A stretch of 64,000 bases of DNA from Gemmatimonadota bacterium (lineage in GTDB: Bacteria > Gemmatimonadota > Gemmatimonadetes > Longimicrobiales > Gaopeijiaceae), in assembly GCA_022822445.1 (NCBI GenBank), contig JAJEBR010000121.1, positions 124,001 through 188,000 on the forward strand. Reading direction: 5' to 3'. This document shows positions 33,843 to 41,697 of the stretch, in pieces. Each line of letters begins with the position of its first letter. Position 1 is the first letter of the stretch. A program made the translations under genes and the position numbers. The notes under the pieces are model-generated. The model made no database searches, was not told the origin of the DNA, and was given only the letters and a program-made list of their open reading frames with translations.

Positions 33843-36062
33843 TCACCGCTTCACCACCGTCGCGCGCTCGATCACGGACCCCTCCTGGACGGCGTCGACC
33901 ACGTCCATCCCCCCCACCACCACACCATGGATGGTGTAGTTGAAGTCGAGGCGCAGGTTGTCGGCGAGATTCACGAAGATCTGTCCGTCGCCGGTGTCGC
34001 GGCCGCGGGTCGATAGGCCGACGGTGCCACGCCAGTGGGGATGGTCGCCGATCTCGTCGCGGCTGTAGGGGCCGTCGCCCGAGTACTCGTTGGCGTTGGG
34101 GCTGCCCCCCTGGATGACGAAGTTGGGCTCGACGCGCTGGAATGTGAGGCCGTCCAGGTAGCCTTCGGCGGCCAGGCGTGCGAAGCGGTCGGCGTTGGTG
34201 GCCGCGAGGTCGGGACGGAGTGCGATCACGATGTCGCCGAGGCCCGCCATGGTGAGGACGACGGCGGAGCTTTCGAGTTCGGCGAGGCGCGCGGCGTCGG
34301 GAGGTGGGGTGCGGGGGCGCGGCTGGGGCGCGGCCTCGTATTCGTCGCCGCCGGGGCGCTGGCCGCGCGTGCCGCTTCCCTCGGTCCCACCCGGCGCGTT
34401 CAGGAGCGCGGCGGCCCGGTCGGCCACGATGGGATCGAAGTCGGTGAGATACGGCTCGAGATCCCCGCTTGAAAACCCGCCCGCGGCGCCGATTGCGTCC
34501 AGAATCGCGACCCTTACGTCCCGTTCGGTCTCTCGCTCGCGGGCCGTGAAGCGTTCCAGGGCGGCGAGCAGCACGGGAATCGGCGTCTCGTCGTGGGACA
34601 GTCGCGCGAGCTGCCGAACCGCGGTCATGACGAGTTGCGGATCGTCCTGGTCGAGCTGCGCGAGGAAGATCTCCCCCTCCCCCACCCCCCCCACCGCCGC
34701 CAGGCCCTGCAGCGCGGCCTCGCGCACGTTGGGATCCGCGTCGTCGGCCAGCCGGACCAGCACGTCCTCGATCCCCGCCTGTCCCGCCGCCCGCGCTGCC
34801 CACGCCCTCGCGAACGGGTTGGCGTGACGCGCCAATCGACCGACATCGTCCGCCACCTCACCCGGCACGAGCCCCGCGAGCGCGTGCAGCGCCCGTGCCG
34901 GCCCCCGCCAGTCGGACGCGGCGGCGGCCTCGTCCCCCTCGGCGCCAGCCTCGTCCCTCTCGGCGCCAGCCTCGGCCCCCTCGGCGCCACCCCCGGCCCC
35001 CGCGTCACCCCCGGCCCCCGCGCCACCTCCGGCCCCCCCGCCCAACCCCGCCACCCTCCCCCGCAGCGCCGCCACCTGTGCCTCCAGGTCGCTGCAGGGA
35101 CGCCCCAGCAGCCCGATTGCGACCGCCGCGACATCCGGGTCCGGGTCGGCCACCGCCTCGATGATCGCGTCGCAGCCCTGCGCGGACCGCAGCCAGCGGT
35201 GGTGGGCGCGCACCGCCTCGACGCGCACGCGCGGGTCGGGGTCGTCCAGCGCGGCGGGGATCACGTCGGCGAGCCCGGTGCCGTCGCGGTTCGTGCCGAG
35301 AACGACCTGGCGCCGCACGCCCCAGTCGGGGTCCTGCAGCAGCCGGATCGCGGCATCCTCGCCGAGCTGGCCCGAGTGCACGAGGGCGGCGGCGGCGGTG
35401 CGCCGGATCCGGGTGGCGGTCTGCGCGGGGGCGTCGCCGGGCGCGGTCGTGAGCGTGGCGAGGGAGGCCGCGGCGGTGGAGAGGGCCGCGGGCAGGGTGT
35501 CGCCGGCCTGGCCGCCGCGCGCGAAGGCCTCGATTCCGCGCGCGAGGCCAAGCCGTGCGAGGAGGTCGGGGTCACCGTGCAGGGAGAGGAGGCGGGCCGA
35601 GGCGGTGGTGAGGGCGGCGGCGGCCTCCGCGCGCTGATCGGGGGTTTGCAGGGTAAGGCGTCCGACATTGGTGGCCAGCGCGCCGAGGGTCGCCGCGTCG
35701 GTCTCTTCCGGGATGCGCGCGGCGAGCAGCCGGGCGACCTCACCGGGGCCGGTGCCGAAGACGGACTGCGCGAGGGCGGTGGCCGCGGCGGCGCGCACCG
35801 TGGGGTCGGGGTCGCCGAGCAGGGGCGAGATCTCACCGTGCCGGGGTGGCTCCTCCAGGCGGCCCAGCGCCCGCACTGCGGCGGCGCGAAGCCGAAAATC
35901 TTCACTGCCGAGGTGCACCCGCACCCGCTCCAGACCGATCTCGCCGCGCGCGTCCTCCTCGGCCACGATCTCGGCGTAGGCGACGTGAAAGTCGGTCGGG
36001 GACGGGCCGCAGGCGCCGGTGGCGAGGATGGCCGCGGTCGCGAAGGCCCAGGGCGCATGCAT
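33843..36062 (-). CDS. HEAT-repeat lipoprotein with C-terminal cyclophilin domain
   Basis: 739 residues from ATG 36062. The signal peptide ends in LATGAC. Residues about 30-540 are HEAT-like helical repeats (FRLRAAAVRALGRLEEP, DPTVRAAAATALAQS, DPDWGVRRQVVLG, DPNVREAALQGLAAV). The last 170 residues are a cyclophilin-type peptidyl-prolyl isomerase (GLTFQRVEPNFVIQGGSPNA, then HWRGTVGLSTRGRDTGDGQI and FVNLADNLRLDFNYTIHGVV). A Gly/Ala/Glu-rich low-complexity insert lies at about 345-380. The domain order suggests a folding factor for exported proteins that docks clients through HEAT repeats. The acylase follows after 75 nt and may be a client or cotranscribed. Confidence 0.9.
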   Translation of the reverse strand: MHAPWAFATAAILATGACGPSPTDFHVAYAEIVAEEDARGEIGLERVRVHLGSEDFRLRAAAVRALGRLEEPPRHGEISPLLGDPDPTVRAAAATALAQSVFGTGPGEVARLLAARIPEETDAATLGALATNVGRLTLQTPDQRAEAAAALTTASARLLSLHGDPDLLARLGLARGIEAFARGGQAGDTLPAALSTAAASLATLTTAPGDAPAQTATRIRRTAAAALVHSGQLGEDAAIRLLQDPDWGVRRQVVLGTNRDGTGLADVIPAALDDPDPRVRVEAVRAHHRWLRSAQGCDAIIEAVADPDPDVAAVAIGLLGRPCSDLEAQVAALRGRVAGLGGGAGGGAGAGGDAGAGGGAEGAEAGAERDEAGAEGDEAAAASDWRGPARALHALAGLVPGEVADDVGRLARHANPFARAWAARAAGQAGIEDVLVRLADDADPNVREAALQGLAAVGGVGEGEIFLAQLDQDDPQLVMTAVRQLARLSHDETPIPVLLAALERFTARERETERDVRVAILDAIGAAGGFSSGDLEPYLTDFDPIVADRAAALLNAPGGTEGSGTRGQRPGGDEYEAAPQPRPRTPPPDAARLAELESSAVVLTMAGLGDIVIALRPDLAATNADRFARLAAEGYLDGLTFQRVEPNFVIQGGSPNANEYSGDGPYSRDEIGDHPHWRGTVGLSTRGRDTGDGQIFVNLADNLRLDFNYTIHGVVVGGMDVVDAVQEGSVIERATVVKR
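34929..35040. repeat. Compound 21-bp and 18-bp minisatellite inside the HEAT-cyclophilin gene
   Basis: Three 21-bp units (ctcgtccccctcggcgccag and c, 34929-34991) are followed by about two and a half 18-bp units (cccggcccccgcgtcacc type). On the coding strand they give the Gly/Ala/Glu-rich insert between HEAT repeats. Both unit lengths keep the reading frame. Confidence 0.75.
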
Positions 36063-36102
36063 CGCCGCTCGAATGCCGCGGGGGGTCTGTCCACGGGCTG
36101 CT
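36057..36102 (-). repeat. Left-end fragment of the dispersed repeat at the HEAT-cyclophilin start
   Basis: The plus strand reads catgcatcgccgctcgaatg, ccgcggggggtctg and tccacgggctgctg, matching the left module and the terminal inverted repeat of the full elements. The ATG at 36062 lies in the gatgcat part. The core and right end are absent. Confidence 0.65.
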
Positions 36103-36178
36103 GACGCCACGGGTGTCCGGGCCGGATCCGCGCCGGGCCCTGAGCTTTGCACCGTACCGCCGTCTCCCGCCCCCGTCT

Positions 36179-36200
36179 GCTTGTGAAACGTTTCACAAGC
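36179..36200. promoter_or_regulatory. Perfect 22-bp palindrome, LacI-type operator candidate
   Basis: Inner 20 bp CTTGTGAAACGTTTCACAAG with one further G/C pair on each side, a perfect palindrome with central CG. This is the typical form of a LacI/GalR-family operator. It lies 117 nt upstream of the HEAT-cyclophilin start on the minus strand and 8 nt from the 18-bp repeat array. The half-site TTGTGAA also occurs at 8594-8615. No LacI-type gene is in the window. Confidence 0.5.
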
Positions 36201-36207
36201 CCGAGGC

Positions 36208-36441
36208 GGCATCCCGCGTGAAGGTGTGATCCAGCGTGAAGGGGATATCCCGCCTGGGGAGGGCATCCCGTGTGCGGAGGGCATCACGCTCGGGGAGGGC
36301 ATCGCGCGTGCGGAGGGTACCACTTCTGCGGAAGGCACCCCGCCTGCGGAGCGCATCGCGCCCGGGGAACGCATCGCCCGTGCGGAGCGGGTCACCCGTG
36401 CGGGGCAGATCACCCGTGCGGAGCGGATCACCCGTGCGGAT
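36208..36441. repeat. 18-bp minisatellite, 13 degenerate units
   Basis: Thirteen units of 18 bp, for example ggcatcgcgcgtgcggag (36298-36315) and cggatcacccgtgcggat (36424-36441), without spacers. The last unit contains the stop codon of the alkyltransferase-like gene (36428-36430) and encodes its final residues. Between 36063 and 36427 there is no gene that I can support: the stretch holds the repeat fragment, the palindrome and this array. Reading frames through the array give 6-residue repeats on both strands, but they have no start with a ribosome site. Confidence 0.85.
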
Positions 36442-36742
36442 CCCATCCGAACCGTTCCCAGGAGGCTTCCCCATCGGCGTTGAACTCCACGCCTTCGCTC
36501 TCCAGGATGGCGCGCTGGCGCTGGGCGAGTCCGGTGAAGCGCGAAGTGGAGATCGCGCCCCTGCGGTTCACGACGCGCCACCAGGGCACGTCGGAGCCGG
36601 ACGGAAGGTGGCTGAGGGAGTAGCCGACTCCCCGCGCGGCCCGGGGCTCCCCCACCAGGGCGGCAACGCTGCCGTAGTTGATGATCCGTCCCCTGGGGAT
36701 CCGTCGCACACAGTCATACACTCGCTCCGAAAACGCGGTCAT
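36428..36742 (-). CDS. Alkyltransferase-like DNA damage protein (ATL)
   Basis: 104 residues from ATG 36742. The helix-turn-helix part of the O6-alkylguanine transferase fold is clear (FSERVYDCVRRIPRGRIINY, then GSVAALVGEPRAARGVGYSL). At the active site the acceptor Cys of the PCHRV motif is replaced: the sequence is PWWRVVNRRGAIS. Proteins of this kind bind O6-alkylguanine and hand it to nucleotide excision repair rather than removing the alkyl group. The usual ATL motif is PWHRV, so the second Trp in place of His is a further difference. The C-terminus is formed by the first unit of the 18-bp repeat array. Confidence 0.88.
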   Translation of the reverse strand: MTAFSERVYDCVRRIPRGRIINYGSVAALVGEPRAARGVGYSLSHLPSGSDVPWWRVVNRRGAISTSRFTGLAQRQRAILESEGVEFNADGEASWERFGWDPHG

Positions 36743-36948
36743 GGCGTGAAACCTATTCGCGGCGCCATCGATCCGCCAAACGGGGAAACGATCAGTACCG
36801 GAAAGCGACAGGTGCGTGCTGCGGAGAATACGGCCCTGTCGGCGCCACGGTCGCGAGGGAACCCACCACCGGGGTTGGCTGGTACTACTGGGGGCGACCT
36901 CTCCATATTCCCTGAGCGCCGCCCCCATGAGCACATTCAGGAGCAGCA

Positions 36949-39129
36949 ATGAGCAGACCCACCATTCCAGCCGTCCTCGCCCTTCTTCTTGCAGCCTGCG
37001 GCGGCGGCACCTCCACGGCGACCGTCACGACCGCGGCGCCGCCCACCCCGCCGCCCACGACCGAAACCGCGCCGCCCGCCGAGCAGCCGCAGACGCCGGT
37101 CGCTCAGCCCGCGCCTCCGCCCGATTCGGCTTCGGCTGCGATTCCGGACCCCGCTCTCGACGCCCGGGGCTATCCGGCCGCGGTCCGGATCGGGGCGCGC
37201 GTCGCCGATGTCCGCCCGGACCCCGCGGAAGTGGTGGTTCAGGTCGGCGACTCCCTCGCGATGGGCGACGAGGTGAACGTCGTCGCGTACGACGCCAGCG
37301 GAACTCCCGTGGCGGGAATCCGGATTCTCACGAGCCTGGATTCACGGGTCGCAGTCCTCGAGGAGGGCTTCCTCCGCGGGGTGGCCGAGGGGGATGCGGT
37401 CCTCCGGATGGCCATACGGGCCCCTCCGGCCAGCGGTACCGGCCCGCCGGAGATCCGCAACTTCACGGCACCCGTCCGGGTGGTCGGGCCGCCGGTCGCG
37501 ACGGTGGAGATCGACGTTCCCGGTGTGCGCTTCCTCGCGGGGTCGGTCGTTCAGCTGCGTGCCCGGGCGCTCGCCGCGGACGGTGGCGAGCGACGGCGTG
37601 TCGATGTGGAGTGGGAGAGCGACCGCAGCCGCCTCGCCACCGTCGATGCGCGCGGGTTCGTGCAGGCGCTTCTCCCGGGCGCCGTCACGATCACCGCCCG
37701 CGCGGAGGGGATCGAAGCGCAGTTCTCCCTGGAGGTGGAGGAGAACCCGGTGGCCACGGTCGAGGTCTCCGGCGCGTCACGCGCGCGCACCGGCGATGTG
37801 GTGCGGTTCTCGGTGGTGTCGCGGGACGCGGCGGGCGCCGGGATCGAGGGTGTGCCGACCGACTTCTCGGTGACTTCGTTCGCTGAGCGAACAAACTCCG
37901 GCGCCTCCGTCTACCAGGACGGCGCCTTCGTGGCCGAGCGGCCAGGGCTCTACCGGGTCGTGGCCAACGCCGCCGGTCGCACCGGCCAGGCGCTGATCGA
38001 AGTTGTGGAGCGCGGCGTGGAGCACGATGCGATCGTCGTGGGGCGCGGGCTCGTCGCCGACCGGCCGACCTCCGACCTGTGGGCATTCACCGGAGCCGAC
38101 GGGCGCGACTATGTCTATACGGGCACGCACCTCGGGGGCCAGCGCATGCTCGTCTGGGACGTCACGAACCCGGCCACGCCCGTGTTGACCGACTTCGTCG
38201 AGGTCGACGCGCGGGTGGTCAACGACGTCAAGGTCAATCCCGAGGGCACGCTGGCGGTCATCACCCGGGAGGGCGCCCGCGACCGCAGGAACGGGATCGT
38301 CGTGCTGGATCTGGCCGACCCGGCGCACCCGGTCATCGCCGACACCTACATCGGCGACCTCACCGGGGGCGTGCACAACGTCTTCTTCGCGGGCGACATC
38401 CTCTACGCGATCCACAACGGCACCTTCGACGTGCACATCCTGAACATCAGCGACCCCGGGAGGGTCGTCGAGGTCGGGCGGTGGGGGATCGACTCGCCCG
38501 GCAAGTACCTCCACGACATCTGGGTGGTCGACGGGCTGGCCTACGTGTCCTACTGGAACGACGGCGTCTACATCCTCGACGTGGGAGACGGGCGCTGGGG
38601 CGGAGTGCCGGCGGTGCCGGTCGAGGTCGGCCACTACGCCTACCCGGAGGGCAACACCCACTTCGCCGTGCCGTACACCAACGCCGACGGGCATCGCTAC
38701 CTCTTCGTGGGGGACGAGATCTTCGACTGCGAGGACTGCGTGTCGCGCAACGGGCATCCGGGTGACGGCTCGCGCGGGTTCGTCCACATCCTGGACCTGC
38801 AGGATCCCGAAAACCTGCGCGAGGTGGCGCGCTACGAGGTCCCCGAGGCGGGCGCGCACAACCTCTGGATCGAGGACGACAGGATGTACGTCGCCTACTA
38901 CCAGGCGGGCCTCCGGGTCGTCGACGTTTCGGGCGAACTCAGGGGCGACCTCTACCGCCAGGGACGCGAGATGGCCTGGCTGCCCACAGGCAGTCCGGAC
39001 GGAGTCGTCCCCAATTCGCCGATGGCGTGGGGGCCGCAGCTCTTCAAGGGGAACATCTTCGTGTCCGACCTCAACTCCGGGCTCTGGGTCGTGCGGCTGG
39101 AGCCCCGGCGGAGGGTACCGGTGTCGTGA
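36949..39129 (+). CDS. Lipoprotein with Ig-like domains and LVIVD-type propeller
   Basis: 726 residues from ATG 36949 with AGGAG six nt upstream. Lipobox LALLLAAC, a Thr/Pro-rich linker, two to three bacterial Ig-like domains (residues about 75-350; for example WESDRSRLATVDARGFVQAL), then a LVIVD-repeat propeller (VWDVTNPATPVLTDFVEVDA, GIVVLDLADPAHPVIADTYI, VHILDLQDPENLREVARYEV, LRVVDVSGEL). Probably exposed outside the outer membrane. The stop overlaps the next gene (GTGA), so the two propeller proteins are made together. Confidence 0.88.
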   Translation: MSRPTIPAVLALLLAACGGGTSTATVTTAAPPTPPPTTETAPPAEQPQTPVAQPAPPPDSASAAIPDPALDARGYPAAVRIGARVADVRPDPAEVVVQVGDSLAMGDEVNVVAYDASGTPVAGIRILTSLDSRVAVLEEGFLRGVAEGDAVLRMAIRAPPASGTGPPEIRNFTAPVRVVGPPVATVEIDVPGVRFLAGSVVQLRARALAADGGERRRVDVEWESDRSRLATVDARGFVQALLPGAVTITARAEGIEAQFSLEVEENPVATVEVSGASRARTGDVVRFSVVSRDAAGAGIEGVPTDFSVTSFAERTNSGASVYQDGAFVAERPGLYRVVANAAGRTGQALIEVVERGVEHDAIVVGRGLVADRPTSDLWAFTGADGRDYVYTGTHLGGQRMLVWDVTNPATPVLTDFVEVDARVVNDVKVNPEGTLAVITREGARDRRNGIVVLDLADPAHPVIADTYIGDLTGGVHNVFFAGDILYAIHNGTFDVHILNISDPGRVVEVGRWGIDSPGKYLHDIWVVDGLAYVSYWNDGVYILDVGDGRWGGVPAVPVEVGHYAYPEGNTHFAVPYTNADGHRYLFVGDEIFDCEDCVSRNGHPGDGSRGFVHILDLQDPENLREVARYEVPEAGAHNLWIEDDRMYVAYYQAGLRVVDVSGELRGDLYRQGREMAWLPTGSPDGVVPNSPMAWGPQLFKGNIFVSDLNSGLWVVRLEPRRRVPVS

Positions 39130-40418
39130 GGGTGCCTGGCAAGGCCGGTTCGGGCTCGCATGCGTGGATCCACGGGATAACCGGCCGGACGCTGCCCGCG
39201 CTCACGCTTGTTCACGCATTTCTGCTGCCGGCGCTCGCGCTCCTGCTCGCGGTCCGCGCGGTGCCGGCCCGGCCGCCGGAATCGCCGGCCCAGCCGCCCG
39301 AATACCGCCTCTACGTCGCCAACGAGTCCTCCGACCTGGTGAGCCGGGTCGTCTTCATCCCCGGCGGGGGTCTCTCGGTGGAGAAGGAGATCCCGGTCGG
39401 GATCATGCCGGGGGACAACGATGGCGCGCACGGGCTGAGCGTGTCGCCCGACAGGCGGTACTGGTACGTCACGATCGCGCACGGCACGCCCCGCGGACAC
39501 CTGTGGAAGTTCCACGCGGGCCCCGACACGCTGGTGGGACGCACGCAGCTGGGCCTCTTCCCGGCGACCATGGGGATCACGCCGGACGGCCAGTTCCTCC
39601 TTGCGGTGAACTTCAATCTGCACGGGGACATGGTGCCGTCGGACGTTTCGGTGGTGTATACGCCGGATATGATCGAAGTCACGAGGGTGCGGACCTGCCT
39701 GATGCCGCACGGCAGCCGGGTGGACGCCGGCGGGTCGAGGCACTACTCGGCGTGCATGCACTCCGACCTGCTGGTCGAGATCGACCTGGAGAGCTTCGAG
39801 GTGAGCGCCCGTTTCGACGTCACGCCGGGGATGGAGGGGCTGGAGCGGGCCGCAGCCGGGGACGGGGCACACGCGGCCGCCGTCAGCTCCGCCGTCGGAG
39901 ACCCGACGATGAGCGGGTCCGATGAGGGCCATGGCGCGATGGACGCAGCCGCCGTGTGCAGCCCGACCTGGGTGGAACCGGGTGCCGGGGCCCGGGCGGG
40001 GCGCGTGGTCTACGTCGCCTGCAACAAGAACCGTGAGATCCTCGAGATCGACACGGGGCGGTGGGAGGTGTCGCGCCGCTTCCCCACGGGGATGGCGCCG
40101 TACAACCTGGAGGTGACGGCGGGCGGCGAACTGCTGATCGCGACGCTCAAGGGCGAACAGGCGGTGGCCGTCATCGACCTGGAAACGGGGGAGGAACTCG
40201 CGCGGATCACCACCTCGCGGCCGGTGACGCACGGGGTCGCGGCCAGTCCGGACGGCCGCTATGCGTTCGTGTCCAACGAGTCGGCCGGGTCGGTACGCGG
40301 CACCCTTGACGTGATCGACCTGGAGGCGCTTGCGCTGGTCGACAGCATCGAACTCCAGCACCAGCCTGGTGGGATCGACTTCTGGTCGGTGACCCCGCCG
40401 GCTGGCGGCACGCGTTAG
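39126..40418 (+). CDS. YVTN-type beta-propeller secreted protein
   Basis: 430 residues from GTG 39126, overlapping the LVIVD gene by 4 nt (GTG 39132 is an alternative). A hydrophobic signal (LVHAFLLPALALLLAVRAVPA) precedes YVTN-like blades: YRLYVANESSDLVSRVVFIP, LSVSPDRRYWYVTIAHGTPR, VVYVACNKNREILEIDTGRW, VAVIDLETGEELARITTSRP, ASPDGRYAFVSNESAGSVRG. An insert rich in Met, His and Asp (MSGSDEGHGAMDAAAVCSPT) could bind metal, which is speculative. Function unknown; a partner of the preceding lipoprotein is likely. Confidence 0.85.
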   Translation: MRVPGKAGSGSHAWIHGITGRTLPALTLVHAFLLPALALLLAVRAVPARPPESPAQPPEYRLYVANESSDLVSRVVFIPGGGLSVEKEIPVGIMPGDNDGAHGLSVSPDRRYWYVTIAHGTPRGHLWKFHAGPDTLVGRTQLGLFPATMGITPDGQFLLAVNFNLHGDMVPSDVSVVYTPDMIEVTRVRTCLMPHGSRVDAGGSRHYSACMHSDLLVEIDLESFEVSARFDVTPGMEGLERAAAGDGAHAAAVSSAVGDPTMSGSDEGHGAMDAAAVCSPTWVEPGAGARAGRVVYVACNKNREILEIDTGRWEVSRRFPTGMAPYNLEVTAGGELLIATLKGEQAVAVIDLETGEELARITTSRPVTHGVAASPDGRYAFVSNESAGSVRGTLDVIDLEALALVDSIELQHQPGGIDFWSVTPPAGGTR

Positions 40419-40438
40419 GGCGGCGAGGCAAGCGGCCC

Positions 40439-41101
40439 GTGGCCGCCGCACTGGACCGCGGACTGGAGCGAGCCCGCCAGCGGATGCTGACGCGGCACCT
40501 CGCCGGGAGGGGGATCGGGGATCAGCGCGTCATCGATGCCATGGCCGTCGTGCCGCGGGAGCTGTTCGCCCCGCGGGGCCGGGCCCACGAAGCCTACGCC
40601 GACAGACCGCTTCCAATCGGGATGGGCCAGACCATTTCGCAGCCGTACATGGTGGCGAGGATGGCCGAAGCGCTGGAGCTGTCGCCGGGCGACCGGGTGC
40701 TGGAGGTGGGAACCGGCTCGGGATACTCGGCCGCGGTGCTGGGCAGGCTCTGCACGGCGGTCTACACGGTGGAGCGGCACACGTCGCTCGCGGAAGGCGC
40801 CCGGGCGCTGCTGCACAAGCTCGGATACGACAGCGTGCGGGTTCGCTACGGCGATGGTTCGCTGGGGTGGCCCGAGCACGCTCCCTACGACGCGATCGTG
40901 GTGGCGGCCGCCGGGCCGGGCGTCCCCGGTTCGCTGCGGGACCAGTTGGGGCCGGGCGGCCGCCTGGTCATGCCTTTGGGGACGGGTGGGGGGAGGCAGG
41001 CGCTGGTACGCGAGCGGCGTAGCGCGATGGGCGGGTTCAGCCGCGAGGAGCTGGGATCGGTGCGCTTTGTTCCCCTGATCGGGGACGAGGGGTGGGCCTG
41101 A
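40439..41101 (+). CDS. pcm: Protein-L-isoaspartate O-methyltransferase
   Basis: 220 residues from GTG 40439, 20 nt after the YVTN gene. Family motifs: VIDAMAVVPRELFAP, PLPIGMGQTISQPYMVARM, then the SAM-binding VLEVGTGSGYSAAVLG and the DAIVVAAAGPGVPGSLRDQL block. Repairs isoaspartyl residues in aged proteins using S-adenosylmethionine in the cytoplasm. Length and motifs are normal. Confidence 0.95.
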   Translation: MAAALDRGLERARQRMLTRHLAGRGIGDQRVIDAMAVVPRELFAPRGRAHEAYADRPLPIGMGQTISQPYMVARMAEALELSPGDRVLEVGTGSGYSAAVLGRLCTAVYTVERHTSLAEGARALLHKLGYDSVRVRYGDGSLGWPEHAPYDAIVVAAAGPGVPGSLRDQLGPGGRLVMPLGTGGGRQALVRERRSAMGGFSREELGSVRFVPLIGDEGWA

Positions 41102-41126
41102 GGGGGGTTGCCGAGGCCGACTCCGG

Positions 41127-41648
41127 CTAACCGAGGCCGAAGATACCCCGCACCAGCCAGAGCACCAGCGCAAACCCCATCAGCAGCGTCGGGAGCAGAA
41201 AGGTGGCCCCCGCGGAGAGGATGAGCCCAGCCCGGAAGAGGTGTGGCCCCACAGGTTGCACGTCTCTGCCCCAGAGCCGGTGGAGAAACCACTCGGTCAC
41301 AGGGCCCAGGGTGTAGCAGATGTTTGCCATGATCGCGATGGGGATCACCGGTGTGAGCAGCTGGCTGACCGCCATTGGTTCCCCGACGATCTGGCCGAAC
41401 ACGGTCGCAATCGACATCGTAAGTGCCCCGCCCGCTCCGACGACCACGTTGTAGGCAAGGCGCCGGCTCTCCCACCACTTGAAGATGCCGCCGGCCGTGC
41501 GCCGGCGGGCGGGGGCGGGGTAGAGAAACCGGACGAGCGGGGATTCGGCGGGGGGTGGGTTGCCGAAGGTGTCCATGGCCACATGGCTGCCGGGTCCGTG
41601 TGCCGTGCGGCAGTCGGATTCGAGGACTGAAGAGACTTCGCGGTTCAT
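41127..41648 (-). CDS. Small four-helix membrane protein, unknown family
   Basis: 173 residues if started at ATG 41648; a later ATG near 41575 (DTFGNPPPAESP) is also possible. Four hydrophobic segments: YNVVVGAGGALTMSIATVFG, LLTPVIPIAIMANICYTLG, FRAGLILSAGATFLLPTLLM and FALVLWLVRGIFGLG. I do not recognise the family. The gene is convergent with pcm and divergent from the PLP-dependent lyase. Confidence 0.65.
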   Translation of the reverse strand: MNREVSSVLESDCRTAHGPGSHVAMDTFGNPPPAESPLVRFLYPAPARRRTAGGIFKWWESRRLAYNVVVGAGGALTMSIATVFGQIVGEPMAVSQLLTPVIPIAIMANICYTLGPVTEWFLHRLWGRDVQPVGPHLFRAGLILSAGATFLLPTLLMGFALVLWLVRGIFGLG

Positions 41649-41697
41649 TGGTGTTCTCGCGGCTGGAGCGATGCGGCGTCTGACCATAGGTTGCCGA

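Noticed and set aside
36208-36441. Possible CRISPR array
   Set aside because: Units are 18 bp, directly adjacent and degenerate with no spacers, and there are no cas genes, so it is a minisatellite.
36193-36474. A 93-codon minus-strand frame with RTGDPL-like 6-residue repeats as a repeat-protein gene
   Set aside because: It is produced by the 18-bp array, overlaps the end of the ATL gene in another frame and has no ribosome site; all frames through such an array stay open.
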